Origin: DASUNQ01 sp035536455
GTDB taxonomy: Bacteria > Acidobacteriota > Thermoanaerobaculia > Multivoradales > UBA5704
Direction: 5' to 3'
Assembly: GCA_035536455.1 (NCBI GenBank)
Contig: DATLOC010000009.1
Coordinates: 1-64,000 of the forward strand
Length of the DNA: 64,000 nucleotides
Shown: piece after piece, positions 16,679 through 25,579 of the stretch
Position numbering within the stretch: the first letter of the stretch is position 1
How the letters are laid out: each line of letters starts with the position of its first letter
Position numbers and translations under genes: made by a program
The notes under the pieces: model-generated
The model's database searches: none
What the model saw: the letters and a program-made list of their open reading frames with translations, nothing else
Told to the model about the DNA's origin: nothing

Positions 16679-19600
16679 TTACTCCACTTCCCGCGTCAGC
16701 CAGCGCTCCAGGTACTCGCGGTGGAACGGCGTGTCCGGGAAGCGCTCGCCGGGGCCGTACGGGTAGCCGCTCATGGCGTTGAATGGCAGCGGCTCGACCT
16801 GCGCCGCCGCGTAGGTGTTGCGGTCGGCGTCCTTGTCCCAGCCCAGGCTCTCCAGAAAGACCGTCCGCTGCCAGCCGGCCGGGGGCGGCGGCAGGGCGGC
16901 GGCGTCGAAGGTCAGGGCGACCTCGTCGCCGGGGCCCATCACGACCGAGCGGTCGTCGGCGCCGGTCAGCAGCTCGCGCACGTCGCCGTAGCGGGTGTAG
17001 CGGCCGGGGAAGGGGAGCCAGGGGGAGGCCGCCGCGGCAGCCTCGTAGACGAAGCCGTGCGGGGCGTTCGGCGCGCTCCGCACCAGGCGGGAGAAGCCGC
17101 GGAAGCGCAGCTCGGCCCGCGCCGGGTCGAGGCGGGCGGCGACGCGCGGCGCGGCGTCGTCCGGGGCGGTTGTCCAGGCGACGCGGTCCCAGGCCAGCCA
17201 GAGCGAGGTGACGAGGCGGAGGCGGCGGGCGCCGGCGGGGAGCGGCGGGGTGTCGATCACCATCGTCTTGGTCTTGCCGGCCGGGAAGCCGGTCTCGGCC
17301 ATCAGCTCCCGCCAGCCCGCCGCCGTCTCGACCTCCAGGCGCGGGAACTGCTGCGCCGGCACGCCGCGCTGGGCGAGCGCGAGGTTCAGGCTGGCATCGG
17401 CGGGGAAGACCCAGCCGTCGAGGTGGAGGCGGACCGGGGCGGCGGGGGCCTCGCCGAGGTCGATCGTGAAGGTCCAGGGCGCCGCGGCGACCCCCTGGTA
17501 AGCGCTCTCGGCGAAGCCGGAGGCGTAGACCTCGTCGCGGCGGGCGACGCGGGCGGTGACGTCCATGCCGGCGCCGTCCCAGGCGGCGGCGACCGGGCGG
17601 AGCGCGCGGCTCGCCAGGACAGCGTCGGGGAGGCGGCGGCCGGGGAGGACGCGCAGGTTGCTCGCCACCTCGACGTCGCCGGGGTGGTCCACCACCCAGA
17701 GGCGGATGCGGTCGAAGAAGGCGGCCTCCCACAGCTCCTCGGTGAGCGCCAGGCGATAGGCGCCGCGCTCGGGGCGCGCGCCGTCCACCCGCACCAGCTC
17801 GTCCGGGTCGGCCGAGGCCCAGACGCCTTCGGCCACCGGCAGGCCGATGGGCGCCCCCCAAAGCAGGTCGGTGACGAAGGCCATCCGCGCGCCGTCCCAG
17901 GCGTAGAGGAAAGGGCAGCTCCCCTTGAGGAGCTGCTCCTCGACGATCCGCTGGTCGAGCGCCGGCTGCAGCCGGTTCTGCGGCACGCCGTTCGGCCAGA
18001 CGACGCGCAGCAGGTCGGCCTTGGCCAGGCCGCCGAGGCCGAAGTGGACGACCGGGCCGGCGGCCTCGCGGGCCTGATAGGCCGCGCCGGCGCGGACCTC
18101 GGCGACCGACCCCACCCCCTGGACGTTGTTCTTGCTGTTCCCCTTGGTGAGGCCGCGCAGGCGGACCGTCAGCCAGTGGTTCGCGTTGCCGCCCTGGTTG
18201 TCGAGCCGGTGGAGACCGGCGGGGCCGGCGGCGATCAGGTCGAGGTCGCCGTCGCCGTCGAGGTCGGCGGCGGCCAGCGCCGCGGCGCCGGCGGGCGCGG
18301 CGGCGAGCGGGAGGGCGCGGAAGCCCTCGCCGTCGCGGGCCAGCGCGACGAGGCCGCCGTCGCCGGCGGCGGCGAGGTCGAGGCGGCCGTCGTTGTCGAG
18401 GTCGGCGACGAGGACCGCGCGGAAGGCCGGGGCGGACGGGAGCCCGGCGGCCTCCCACGGCGCGAACCGTCCGCCCTGGTTGCGCAGCAGGCGGAGGCCG
18501 CCGGCGGCCGGCGCGACGACGAGATCGAAGAGGCCGTCGCCGTCGAGGTCGGCGCTGGCGGCGGCGAGGACGGCGCCGGCGCCGTCCAATCCCGCGGCGG
18601 CGGTGCGGTCGGCGAAGCGTCCCTGGCGCAGGTTGTCGAGCCAAGTCAGGCCGCCGGCATGGGCGGCGAGGAGGTCGAGGTCGCCGTCGCGGTCGAGATC
18701 GCTGGCGAGGAGCTGAGAAACATCCTTCCAGGTAAGAGAGGGCAGTGTCTTGTCGCCGACGGCGGCGAGGGGTGCCTGCGGGCCTTCCAGCGCGTTGCGG
18801 AGAAGTTGCGCGGGCGCGGCGCCGCCGGCGAGCGCGAGGTCGAGGTCGCCCTCGATGTCGTAGTCGATCGCCGCGGCGGCCGTCGCGCCCTTGGCGGCGG
18901 CGAGCACCTCGGGCGCGGACTGGAAGGTGCCGTCCCCCTTACCCAGCCAAAGGACGGTGCGGCCGGCGCCGAACGCCAGGAGATCCATCGTCCCGTCGTT
19001 GTCGAGATCGACCGCCCGCAGGCCTTCTAGGCCCTTCGCATCCAGCCCTTCGCCCGCCGGCTTCGGCGCCCAGCCGCCGGCGGCGAGCCGCACCTCCAGC
19101 GCCGGCGCCTCGCCGGCCTTGAGGCGCGCGACGTCCGGCTTCTCGTCGTTGTCGAAGTCGGCGACGGCGAGCGCCTGCCCGACCGTCGCGGCGGCGTCGA
19201 GCGCGCTCGCCTTCAGCTCGACCGGCACCGGCGCGCCCCAGACCGCGGGCGGCGGCTCGTTCGCGAAGCGCTCGACCGGCACCCCCTGGATGCCGGCGGT
19301 CAGCTCGCGCAGCCCCTGCTGGTACATCGGCGTGACCTTGAGGACGTTCTCCAGCCGCAGGGCTGGGACGCGCGCCGCCTCCGGCTCGCCCGACTCCAGC
19401 GCCGCCAGGAGCTGCCCGAGCGGCCCCTCGGCCTGCGGCGACTGCCAGATCAGCTCCTTGATGCGCAGGTAGGCGCCGGTCGCGGCGGCGCGGTCGCCGC
19501 GGCGCACCGCGCGCCCGCCGAGCTGCGCCAGGACGACGACGTTCTCGGGCCGCAGGCGGGCGAGCCGCTCGATCGCCGCGGCCGCGACCCGCTCGGCCGT

Positions 19601-20059
19601 TTCGCCTTCCTGCGTGGTCGCCTGCCGGTAAGCGGCGTAGAGCACCTCGAGGTTCTCGGGCGCCGCGGCCATCGCCTTCTCGAGCACCGCCAGCGCCTCC
19701 TCCGGCCGCCCGGCCCACTGCAGCGCCTCGGCCTGGATCGCCAGGAGGTCCGCCCGCCCCGGCGCCTTCTCCAGCGCCCGCCCGATCGAGCCCAGCGCCT
19801 CCTCCGTCTGCTGCTGCCGCAGCTGCGCCACCGCGAGGTCCGCATGCGGCAGCGGATCCCCCGGCACCAGCTTCACCAGCTCCCCGAAGCTTTCCGCCGC
19901 CTGCGCCGGCTGCTCGTTCTCGAGCTGCGCCAGCCCCAGTGTCCGCAACTCCAACGCCCGCCCCGGCAGCGCCCCCGCCGCCTTGTCCCCGTTCGCCCGC
20001 AGCGCCGGCAGCGCGGCGAGTACAAGAAGAACGAGCGACGGCAGGAGCTTGCGCGACAT
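16679..20059 (-). CDS. Secreted TPR-FG-GAP-ASPIC/UnbV protein
   Basis: A 1126-residue protein with a signal peptide (about 1-22). Residues about 35-270 are TPR-like helical repeats. About 295-620 contain seven calcium-binding FG-GAP/VCBS-type loops of the form DxDxDGxxD (DFDNDEKPD, DLDNDGTMD, DYDIEGDLD, DLDRDGDLD, DLDGDGLFD, DLDNDGRLD, DLDGDGDLD), indicating a beta-propeller. NANHWLTVRLRG near 630 and HFGLGG near 680 mark the ASPIC/UnbV domain. About 400 further C-terminal residues are unassigned. It probably works outside the inner membrane. First gene of the export operon, divergent from moaB with only 26 nt between start codons. Confidence 0.85.
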   Translation of the reverse strand: MSRKLLPSLVLLVLAALPALRANGDKAAGALPGRALELRTLGLAQLENEQPAQAAESFGELVKLVPGDPLPHADLAVAQLRQQQTEEALGSIGRALEKAPGRADLLAIQAEALQWAGRPEEALAVLEKAMAAAPENLEVLYAAYRQATTQEGETAERVAAAAIERLARLRPENVVVLAQLGGRAVRRGDRAAATGAYLRIKELIWQSPQAEGPLGQLLAALESGEPEAARVPALRLENVLKVTPMYQQGLRELTAGIQGVPVERFANEPPPAVWGAPVPVELKASALDAAATVGQALAVADFDNDEKPDVARLKAGEAPALEVRLAAGGWAPKPAGEGLDAKGLEGLRAVDLDNDGTMDLLAFGAGRTVLWLGKGDGTFQSAPEVLAAAKGATAAAAIDYDIEGDLDLALAGGAAPAQLLRNALEGPQAPLAAVGDKTLPSLTWKDVSQLLASDLDRDGDLDLLAAHAGGLTWLDNLRQGRFADRTAAAGLDGAGAVLAAASADLDGDGLFDLVVAPAAGGLRLLRNQGGRFAPWEAAGLPSAPAFRAVLVADLDNDGRLDLAAAGDGGLVALARDGEGFRALPLAAAPAGAAALAAADLDGDGDLDLIAAGPAGLHRLDNQGGNANHWLTVRLRGLTKGNSKNNVQGVGSVAEVRAGAAYQAREAAGPVVHFGLGGLAKADLLRVVWPNGVPQNRLQPALDQRIVEEQLLKGSCPFLYAWDGARMAFVTDLLWGAPIGLPVAEGVWASADPDELVRVDGARPERGAYRLALTEELWEAAFFDRIRLWVVDHPGDVEVASNLRVLPGRRLPDAVLASRALRPVAAAWDGAGMDVTARVARRDEVYASGFAESAYQGVAAAPWTFTIDLGEAPAAPVRLHLDGWVFPADASLNLALAQRGVPAQQFPRLEVETAAGWRELMAETGFPAGKTKTMVIDTPPLPAGARRLRLVTSLWLAWDRVAWTTAPDDAAPRVAARLDPARAELRFRGFSRLVRSAPNAPHGFVYEAAAAASPWLPFPGRYTRYGDVRELLTGADDRSVVMGPGDEVALTFDAAALPPPPAGWQRTVFLESLGWDKDADRNTYAAAQVEPLPFNAMSGYPYGPGERFPDTPFHREYLERWLTREVE

Positions 20060-20085
20060 GGACCCGCGATTCTAGCCTGCCGCTC

Positions 20086-20628
20086 ATGGACATCCCCGAG
20101 GAGCACCGAGCCCACGCGCCCAGGGTGTTGGGGTTCGCGGCGTTGACCGTGAGCGACAGCCGGACCCCGGAGACCGACGGCGGCGGCCGGGCGATCCGCG
20201 ACCTCGTCGAGCGCGCCGGGCACCGGCTCGTCGAGGCCCGGATCGTGCGCGACGAGGTCAAGGCGATCCGCACCGCCGCGCGCGAGTTGCTTTCGCTGTC
20301 CGAGGTCGACGTCCTAGTCCTGACCGGCGGCACCGGCGTGGCACCGCGCGACGTGACCCTCGAAGCCGTAGCGCCCCTCCTTGAGCGCCCTCTAGAAGGC
20401 TTCGGCGAGCTGTTCCGGATGCTTTCTTATAAGGAAGTCGGCGCCGCCGCGATGCTCTCCCGCGCCGCCGCTGGAGTCACCAAGGGCAAAGCCCTCTTCG
20501 CCCTCCCCGGATCACCGAAAGCCGTCACTCTCGCAATGGAGGAGCTGATCCTCCCGGAGGCTGCGCACCTAGTTTCTCAGGCAAGGAGGGGGAAGCTCTC
20601 CGGGGGGCGCTCCCCCGGGAAGCTCTGA
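20086..20628 (+). CDS. moaB: Molybdenum cofactor biosynthesis protein MoaB/Mog-like
   Basis: A 180-residue cytoplasmic protein of the molybdopterin-binding MoaB/Mog fold. TVSDSRTPETDGGG (about 23-36) and LTGGTGVAPRDVT (about 82-94) are the family's signature loops, and ALFALPGSPKAV (about 145-156) is the third. These enzymes adenylylate molybdopterin before metal insertion. The start at 20086 gives the normal family length; upstream frame codons would overlap the divergent gene's start. The last codons lie inside a 28-bp inverted repeat (20594-20760). No other moa gene is seen nearby. Confidence 0.9.
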   Translation: MDIPEEHRAHAPRVLGFAALTVSDSRTPETDGGGRAIRDLVERAGHRLVEARIVRDEVKAIRTAARELLSLSEVDVLVLTGGTGVAPRDVTLEAVAPLLERPLEGFGELFRMLSYKEVGAAAMLSRAAAGVTKGKALFALPGSPKAVTLAMEELILPEAAHLVSQARRGKLSGGRSPGKL

Positions 20629-20760
20629 GCGAGCGCCTAGCAACTCCATCCGCAGTCAGACTGCGACCCAGGCGCGAAGCGAAGCGCAGGCGCGCGCCTC
20701 AGATCCCGCAGGCTCAAAAAAGCGCGCGCCGGTTCCCGGGGGAGCGCCCCCCGGAGAGCT
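20594..20760. repeat. Perfect 28-bp inverted repeat after moaB
   Basis: The 28 bases at 20594-20621 are the exact reverse complement of 20733-20760, separated by 111 bp. The left arm overlaps the moaB 3' end, so it encodes its last residues. Each arm is itself nearly palindromic (CCGGGGGGCGCTCCCCCGG). A transcript through both arms would form a very stable hairpin, which could end or stabilise mRNAs from both sides. No transposase lies between the arms. It could also be a non-autonomous mobile sequence. Confidence 0.75.
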
Positions 20761-20787
20761 GGGTGGGGGCTTCTTAATTAACCCCCG

Positions 20788-21057
20788 TCAGACCCGTCGC
20801 CGCCCCGCGATCGCCCGCCAGATGAAGAGCAGGAGCAGCGCGCCGATGATGGCGATCAGCAGGCTCCGCCAGTCGAAGCCCGAGATCCCCCCGTAACCGA
20901 GCGCCGTGGCGATAAAGCCGCCAAGCAGCGCCCCGATCACCCCGATCACCACCGTGATGATGCACCCTCCGGGGTCCCGCCCCGGCATGATCAACTTCGC
21001 GATCAGCCCTGCGATCAGGCCGAACACGATCCAGGAGATGAGTCCCATCGCTTCCAC
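20788..21057 (-). CDS. GlsB/YeaQ/YmgE family small membrane protein
   Basis: An 89-residue protein with three hydrophobic helices and the conserved GLIAGLIAKLIMPGRDPGG segment (about 13-31) of the GlsB/YeaQ/YmgE (transglycosylase-associated) family. Family members are general-stress membrane proteins of unclear molecular role. The GTG at 21057 is preferred because it lies 6 nt after GGAGGG on the reverse strand; the ATG three codons in would be too far from it. It stands alone, divergent from polA. Confidence 0.85.
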   Translation of the reverse strand: MEAMGLISWIVFGLIAGLIAKLIMPGRDPGGCIITVVIGVIGALLGGFIATALGYGGISGFDWRSLLIAIIGALLLLFIWRAIAGRRRV

Positions 21058-21143
21058 GTGAGTCCCTCCTTTCGTGGCCCTGTCCGATGACCCGCCAAAA
21101 TGCTAGAGCCGTGCCATGAGGCAGTGAATACAATGGCCGGCCC

Positions 21144-23783
21144 ATGACCTCCGCGCGCCCCACCCTCGTCCTCATCGACGGCTACTACATCATCTACCGC
21201 TCGTTCTTCGCCCCCACCCGCCTCTCCACCTCCCGCGGCCAACCCACCAATGCTGTATACATTTTCGTCCAGACCTTGCGCAAGCTCCTGCGCGAGCAGC
21301 AGCCCGAGCTGATGGCCGTCGCCCTCGACGTCGGCGGCCCGACCGAGCGCGGCGAGCTCTTCGAAGAGTACAAGGCCAACCGCGCCCCCATGCCCGCCGA
21401 GCTGAGCGCCCAGGTCCCCTGGATCCGCCAGATCATCGAGGCCTACCGCATCCCCATCGTCGAGGAGCGGCGCTACGAGGCCGACGACGTCCTCGGCACC
21501 CTGGCGTGCAAGGGGGCCGAGGCCGGCTACGACGTGATCGTCGTCTCGGCCGACAAGGACCTCATGCAGCTCGTGCAGCCGGGGGTCCGCTTCTACCACG
21601 TCATCAAGGAGAAGCTGTACGGCCGCGACGAGGTCGAGCAGGACTACGGCGTGCCGCCGGAGAAGGTCGCCGACTACCTGGCCCTCCTCGGCGACACCGT
21701 CGACAACATCCCGGGCGTCCCGGGGATCGGAAAGGTGGGCGCCAAGAAGCTGATCCAGCAGTTCGGGTCGATCGAGGAGCTGGTGGCGCGCGTCGACGAG
21801 GCGCCCGCCAAGGTGCGCGAGACCTTGCGCGCCCACGCCGACAGCCTCCAGCTGTCGAAAAAGCTCACGACGCTGCACTGCGACCTGCCCATCCCTTTCG
21901 AGCCCGAGAAGCTCCGCCACACCACGCCGGACCCGGTCGCGCTCCGCCGCCTCTTCACCGAGCTGGAGTTCTTCTCCCTCGCCGACGAGCTCGAGCCGAC
22001 GCGCGCCGCCGCCGGCGAGGAGCTGACGCCGGTGGTCGAGCTGGAGACGCCCGAGGCCTGGCGCGCCGCGGCGGCGCCGCTCGCCGGCGGCGAGGTGCAC
22101 GTGGCGCTGCTCGGCGAGGAGCGGCCGCTGGGGCTGGCGGCGGGCGGGCCCGGGGAGGGCGGCTTCTTCGTCGACTTCCGACGCGACGGCGTGCGCGAGG
22201 CGGCGGTCGAGAGCCTGGCGGGCTGGGCGGAGGACCACGCGACGACGCTCGTCGGCCACAACCTGAAGGAAGTGCTCCGCCTCTGCGCCGACGGCCGCTT
22301 CTGCCATGCCTCGCTCTTCGACGCAATGCTCGCCTCCTACCTGCTCAAGCCGTCGGTGAAGGGCCATGCCCTCGACGAGCTGGCGCTCGAGCGGCTCAAC
22401 CGTAAGCCCCTCTCGCCCAAGGACATCGGCTGGGACAAGGGGCAGGAGCCGCCGCTCGGCGACTCGCGCCTGGCGGCCTACGCCGGCGAGCGGATCGACC
22501 TTTCCCGGCGGCTCGTGCCGGCGATGCGCGCCGAGCTGGCCGCCGCGGCGCCGCTCGAGGCGATCTATCGCGAGATCGAGGCGCCGCTCCTGCCCGTCCT
22601 CCTCGGCATGGAGGAGCGCGGCATCCTCCTCGACATCGATCTCCTGGCCGAGATGTCGGCCGAGCTGGGCAAGGAGCTGCAGGCCCTCGAAGGGGAGGCC
22701 CACCGGCTGGCCGGCGAGCCCTTCAACTTGAACTCGCCGCAGCAGCTCGGCGTGATCCTCTTCGAGAAGCTGGGCTACCCGGTGCTCAAGCGGACGCAGA
22801 AGACGCGGAGCTACTCGACCGGCGCCGAGACGCTGGAGGAGCTGGCGGCGCGCGGCTACCCGCTGCCGGAGCTGCTGCTGCGCCACCGCGAGATCGCCAA
22901 GCTCAAGGGCACCTACATCGACGCCTTCCCGGCCCTGGTGGACGGCGACCGGCGCCTCCACACCCGCTACTACCAGGCGGTGGCGTCGACCGGCCGGCTG
23001 TCGTCGGCCAACCCCAACCTGCAGAACATCCCGATCCGCACCGAGCTGGGGCAGCGCATCCGCAAGGCGTTCATCGCCGGGCCCGGCAACCTCCTGCTGG
23101 TCGCCGACTACAGCCAGATCGAGCTGCGCGTCCTCGCCCACATCGCCGAGGAGGAGGCGCTGATCAGCGCCTTCGCCGCCGGCACCGACATCCACCGCGC
23201 CACCGCCGGCACCGTCTTCGGCATCTCGCCCGAGTTGGTGACGCCGGAGCAGCGGCGCGCCGCCAAGACGATCAACTTCGGCATCCTCTACGGCATGAGC
23301 GCCTTCGGCCTGTCGCAGAACCTGGGCATCCCGCAGAAGGAGGCCGACCGCTTCATCAAGGAGTACCTGGCGCAGTACCCGGGCGTGCGGAAGTACCTCG
23401 ACGAGACGCTGGCCTACGCCGAGCGCGAGGGCCGGGTGGAGACGCTCTACGGCCGGGTGCGCTTCCTGCCGGAGGCCCAGAGCGCCAACCGCACGCTGCG
23501 CGAGAGCGGCCGGCGGATGGCGATCAACGCCCGCGTGCAAGGGACGGCGGCCGACCTGCTCAAGAAGGCGATGATCGCCGTCGACTGCCGCCTGCGCGAC
23601 GCCTGGCCTGAGGCGCGCCTCCTCTTGACCGTCCACGACGAGCTGGTCTTCGAGGTGCCGGAAGCGGACGTCGAAGCGGTCGCCGCCGCCGTGCGCGAGG
23701 AGATGGAGAGCGTCGCCTCGCTGAGCGTCCCCCTCGTCGTCGACGCCGGCTGGGGGCGGAGCTGGTACGACGCGAAGGGGTAG
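21144..23783 (+). CDS. polA: DNA polymerase I
   Basis: An 879-residue family A polymerase. The 5' nuclease domain covers about 1-290 (VLIDGYYIIYRS, YEADDVLGTL, SADKDLMQL, GDTVDNIPGVPGIG). The middle 3'-5' exonuclease region (about 305-480) keeps the fold (GHNLKEVLRL, FDAMLASYLL), but the first acidic motif of the DxE type is absent, so proofreading is probably lost. The polymerase domain from about 500 has motif A DYSQIELRVLAHI, motif B RRAAKTINFGILYGMS and motif C VHDELVFEV. It fills gaps and removes RNA primers in replication and repair. Confidence 0.97.
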   Translation: MTSARPTLVLIDGYYIIYRSFFAPTRLSTSRGQPTNAVYIFVQTLRKLLREQQPELMAVALDVGGPTERGELFEEYKANRAPMPAELSAQVPWIRQIIEAYRIPIVEERRYEADDVLGTLACKGAEAGYDVIVVSADKDLMQLVQPGVRFYHVIKEKLYGRDEVEQDYGVPPEKVADYLALLGDTVDNIPGVPGIGKVGAKKLIQQFGSIEELVARVDEAPAKVRETLRAHADSLQLSKKLTTLHCDLPIPFEPEKLRHTTPDPVALRRLFTELEFFSLADELEPTRAAAGEELTPVVELETPEAWRAAAAPLAGGEVHVALLGEERPLGLAAGGPGEGGFFVDFRRDGVREAAVESLAGWAEDHATTLVGHNLKEVLRLCADGRFCHASLFDAMLASYLLKPSVKGHALDELALERLNRKPLSPKDIGWDKGQEPPLGDSRLAAYAGERIDLSRRLVPAMRAELAAAAPLEAIYREIEAPLLPVLLGMEERGILLDIDLLAEMSAELGKELQALEGEAHRLAGEPFNLNSPQQLGVILFEKLGYPVLKRTQKTRSYSTGAETLEELAARGYPLPELLLRHREIAKLKGTYIDAFPALVDGDRRLHTRYYQAVASTGRLSSANPNLQNIPIRTELGQRIRKAFIAGPGNLLLVADYSQIELRVLAHIAEEEALISAFAAGTDIHRATAGTVFGISPELVTPEQRRAAKTINFGILYGMSAFGLSQNLGIPQKEADRFIKEYLAQYPGVRKYLDETLAYAEREGRVETLYGRVRFLPEAQSANRTLRESGRRMAINARVQGTAADLLKKAMIAVDCRLRDAWPEARLLLTVHDELVFEVPEADVEAVAAAVREEMESVASLSVPLVVDAGWGRSWYDAKG

Positions 23784-23818
23784 GCGGCGAGGCTACCGGC
23801 GACCTCGGCGCTCTCGAT

Positions 23819-24163
23819 TTACGGGCACTGGCACCAATATACATAAGTGGAGTACTGCGTATAGCAGCCGTAGTGAGTTTCCGGGCCCTCACAGTAGTAG
23901 TGTGTCCAACCACAGGACGGGCCACCCGGATATTCAGTGTAGCGATACGAGAACCAGGGGCTATTGGAGCACATGGCAGGGGGAATGGGGCCACTCCGCC
24001 ATTCGGTGTTGTTCGCGGTCTTACATTCAGACGCAGCAGTGGCAGGATTCCAGGGACCTCCCAGTGCTTCGGCGCCTTCGCCTTCATGTGCGACCGCATT
24101 GCCCGCCGGAGCTGAAAGAAGAACCAGAACCAAAAGACAAACGTGGAACCGGAGACTCCTCAT
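23819..24163 (-). CDS. Small secreted Cys/Tyr-rich protein
   Basis: A 114-residue protein with a clear signal peptide (about 1-25, ending GNAVAHE). The mature part has seven cysteines and many aromatic residues (for example WFSYRY, CGWTHYYC, YVYWCQCP), suggesting disulfides in the periplasm or outside the cell. ATG 24163 is preceded by AAGGAG. Gene composition is less GC-rich than its surroundings. I do not recognise the family. It stands alone, 105 nt downstream of the next minus-strand gene. Confidence 0.65.
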   Translation of the reverse strand: MRSLRFHVCLLVLVLLSAPAGNAVAHEGEGAEALGGPWNPATAASECKTANNTEWRSGPIPPAMCSNSPWFSYRYTEYPGGPSCGWTHYYCEGPETHYGCYTQYSTYVYWCQCP

Positions 24164-24268
24164 GAGTTTGCTCCTTTCTTTTCCCTCCTTAGCATTCTAC
24201 CAGGAGCGAACTGACGGCACCGCTGGAAACGGCCGGCGGAGGGCAGCGGCCCTCCGCCGGCCTCTCAC

Positions 24269-24661
24269 CTAGTTGGCAGACTCTCGCGTCTTCACGCCGG
24301 TCGGGGGCTGGGGGAGCTCGCTCTTGCGGCGTCTCCGCCGCCGCCGGGGCGGGATCGCGAACTCGATCAGCCGCTCGCTCTCGGGGCCGAAGTGGGCCTG
24401 CAGACCGGCGACCAGCCGGTTGTTGAGCAGGCGCACGCGGTTGTCCTGCTCGTCGCGCAGGCGTGTGGCCTCCCGCAGGCGCGCGGTCGCGGCTTCCTGC
24501 TCGTGCTCGAAGAGGACGAGCTGCTTGAGCGCCTGGTCGAAGTTGGCGTGCTCCTCGCGCAGGTGCGGCGTCTGCTCGAGGACGGTCGGGACCTTGTCGC
24601 GGAGCTGCTCCCACTTCTTGAGCCGGTCGGCGAGGGAACGGGGAATCGGAACGTCGGGCAT
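24269..24661 (-). CDS. Hypothetical helical protein, 130 aa
   Basis: A 130-residue, highly charged, all-helical protein. A long amphipathic stretch (about 10-95) looks like a coiled coil or helical bundle, followed by a very basic tail (PRRRRRRRK near 105-113). The start ATG is 6-7 nt behind GGAGG on the reverse strand. It is divergent from an XRE regulator, and the region between them is filled by the 20-bp phased array. The pairing suggests, but does not prove, shared regulation. Function unknown. Confidence 0.6.
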   Translation of the reverse strand: MPDVPIPRSLADRLKKWEQLRDKVPTVLEQTPHLREEHANFDQALKQLVLFEHEQEAATARLREATRLRDEQDNRVRLLNNRLVAGLQAHFGPESERLIEFAIPPRRRRRRRKSELPQPPTGVKTRESAN

Positions 24662-24755
24662 ATGTGCCTCCTTTCATGAGCTGTTCAGAGGGATGAAGTC
24701 GCCGCGAGTGGCGCCGCGGCGGGTCGGAGGGCCCCGGATCGCCGCCGGAAGGTCC

Positions 24756-25015
24756 GTTACGATGACGGGCGCTCTGTTACGGTGACGGAAGCTTCGTCTC
24801 CATGACGGGCGTCTCGTTACCGTAACGGGCGCTCCATCTCGATAACGGGCGCCCCGTCTCGATAACGGGAGCGCCGTTACCGTGACGGCCGCTCCGTTAC
24901 GGTAACGGGACGACCATCTCCGTGACGGGCGCGCCGTCACCGTAACGGCGCGGCCGGCACGGTACCGGAGCGCCCGGAATGGAGAGCGAGCGCCCGCGAC
25001 GGTGCCGGACTGAGC
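24756..25015. repeat. 20-bp phased tandem array, GTTACCGTAAC-type
   Basis: Thirteen contiguous 20-bp units begin at 24756, 24776, 24796 and so on to 24996. The commonest form is GTTACCGTAACGGGCGCTCC. Positions 1-11 tend to be inverted-symmetric (GTTAC-N-GTAAC), and GTTAC alternates with GTCTC/ATCTC at the unit start. Units differ but the spacing never slips. A preceding block (24736-24755) is a still weaker unit. It occupies most of the 480-bp gap between two divergent genes. A 20-bp period cannot keep a reading frame, so it is not coding. Confidence 0.85.
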
Positions 25016-25141
25016 TTCCAGTGGATGGAGAGAAATGAGCGGCATGGAGCATCTTACGATGCTTGGCGGAGTGAAGTCAACGGTCAAAAGCCAAGAACCG
25101 TTGGCAATCCTCCGTCAAGCCGTTGAGATAGGATCTCCGCC

Positions 25142-25579
25142 GTGCGGGACAAGACCGCCTACTTGGGCACCACGGACCCGGAGACCCGGAAGATCCTGGA
25201 GGCGCTGAAGGAGAGGATCCGCGAGTCGGGAAAGAGCTACCGGGAGGTCGAGAAGGGCGCCCAGATCGGGCAGGACTACCTACGCCAGGTGCTGCGCGGC
25301 TCGGTGCAGCTCAAAGTGGCGCACGTCCTCGCCGTGCTGCGGGCCATCGATCTGCCGCCCGGCAACTTCTTCCAAGGGGCGCTCGGCCCATCCCCGCCCC
25401 CTCCAATGTCCGCCGCTCCCGAGGCGCCGCCGGAAGGCGACCCTGCCGCAACGGCCGTCGGCGTCCTCCAGCGCGCGACTCTGCGCATGATGATCTGGAA
25501 GTGCAAGGACGACGGGGTCTTCACCCCGGAAGAGGCCGAGCGGCTCCTGGAGACGCTGGACCCGGCTCAGTCCGGGTAG
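25142..25579 (+). CDS. XRE-like helix-turn-helix regulator
   Basis: A 145-residue protein starting at GTG 25142. Residues about 15-80 fit an XRE-type HTH (ESGKSYREVEKGAQIGQDYLRQVLRG, then an aliphatic helix ending LPPGNFF). A Pro/Ala-rich linker (about 80-105) and a short helical tail follow. It would bind DNA, possibly the phased array just upstream of its own start. Its 3' end overlaps the convergent osmC-like gene by 13 nt. Confidence 0.7.
   Translation: MRDKTAYLGTTDPETRKILEALKERIRESGKSYREVEKGAQIGQDYLRQVLRGSVQLKVAHVLAVLRAIDLPPGNFFQGALGPSPPPPMSAAPEAPPEGDPAATAVGVLQRATLRMMIWKCKDDGVFTPEEAERLLETLDPAQSG

Noticed and set aside
24756..25015. CRISPR array
   Set aside because: Units are contiguous, short and degenerate with no unique spacers, and no cas genes are present.
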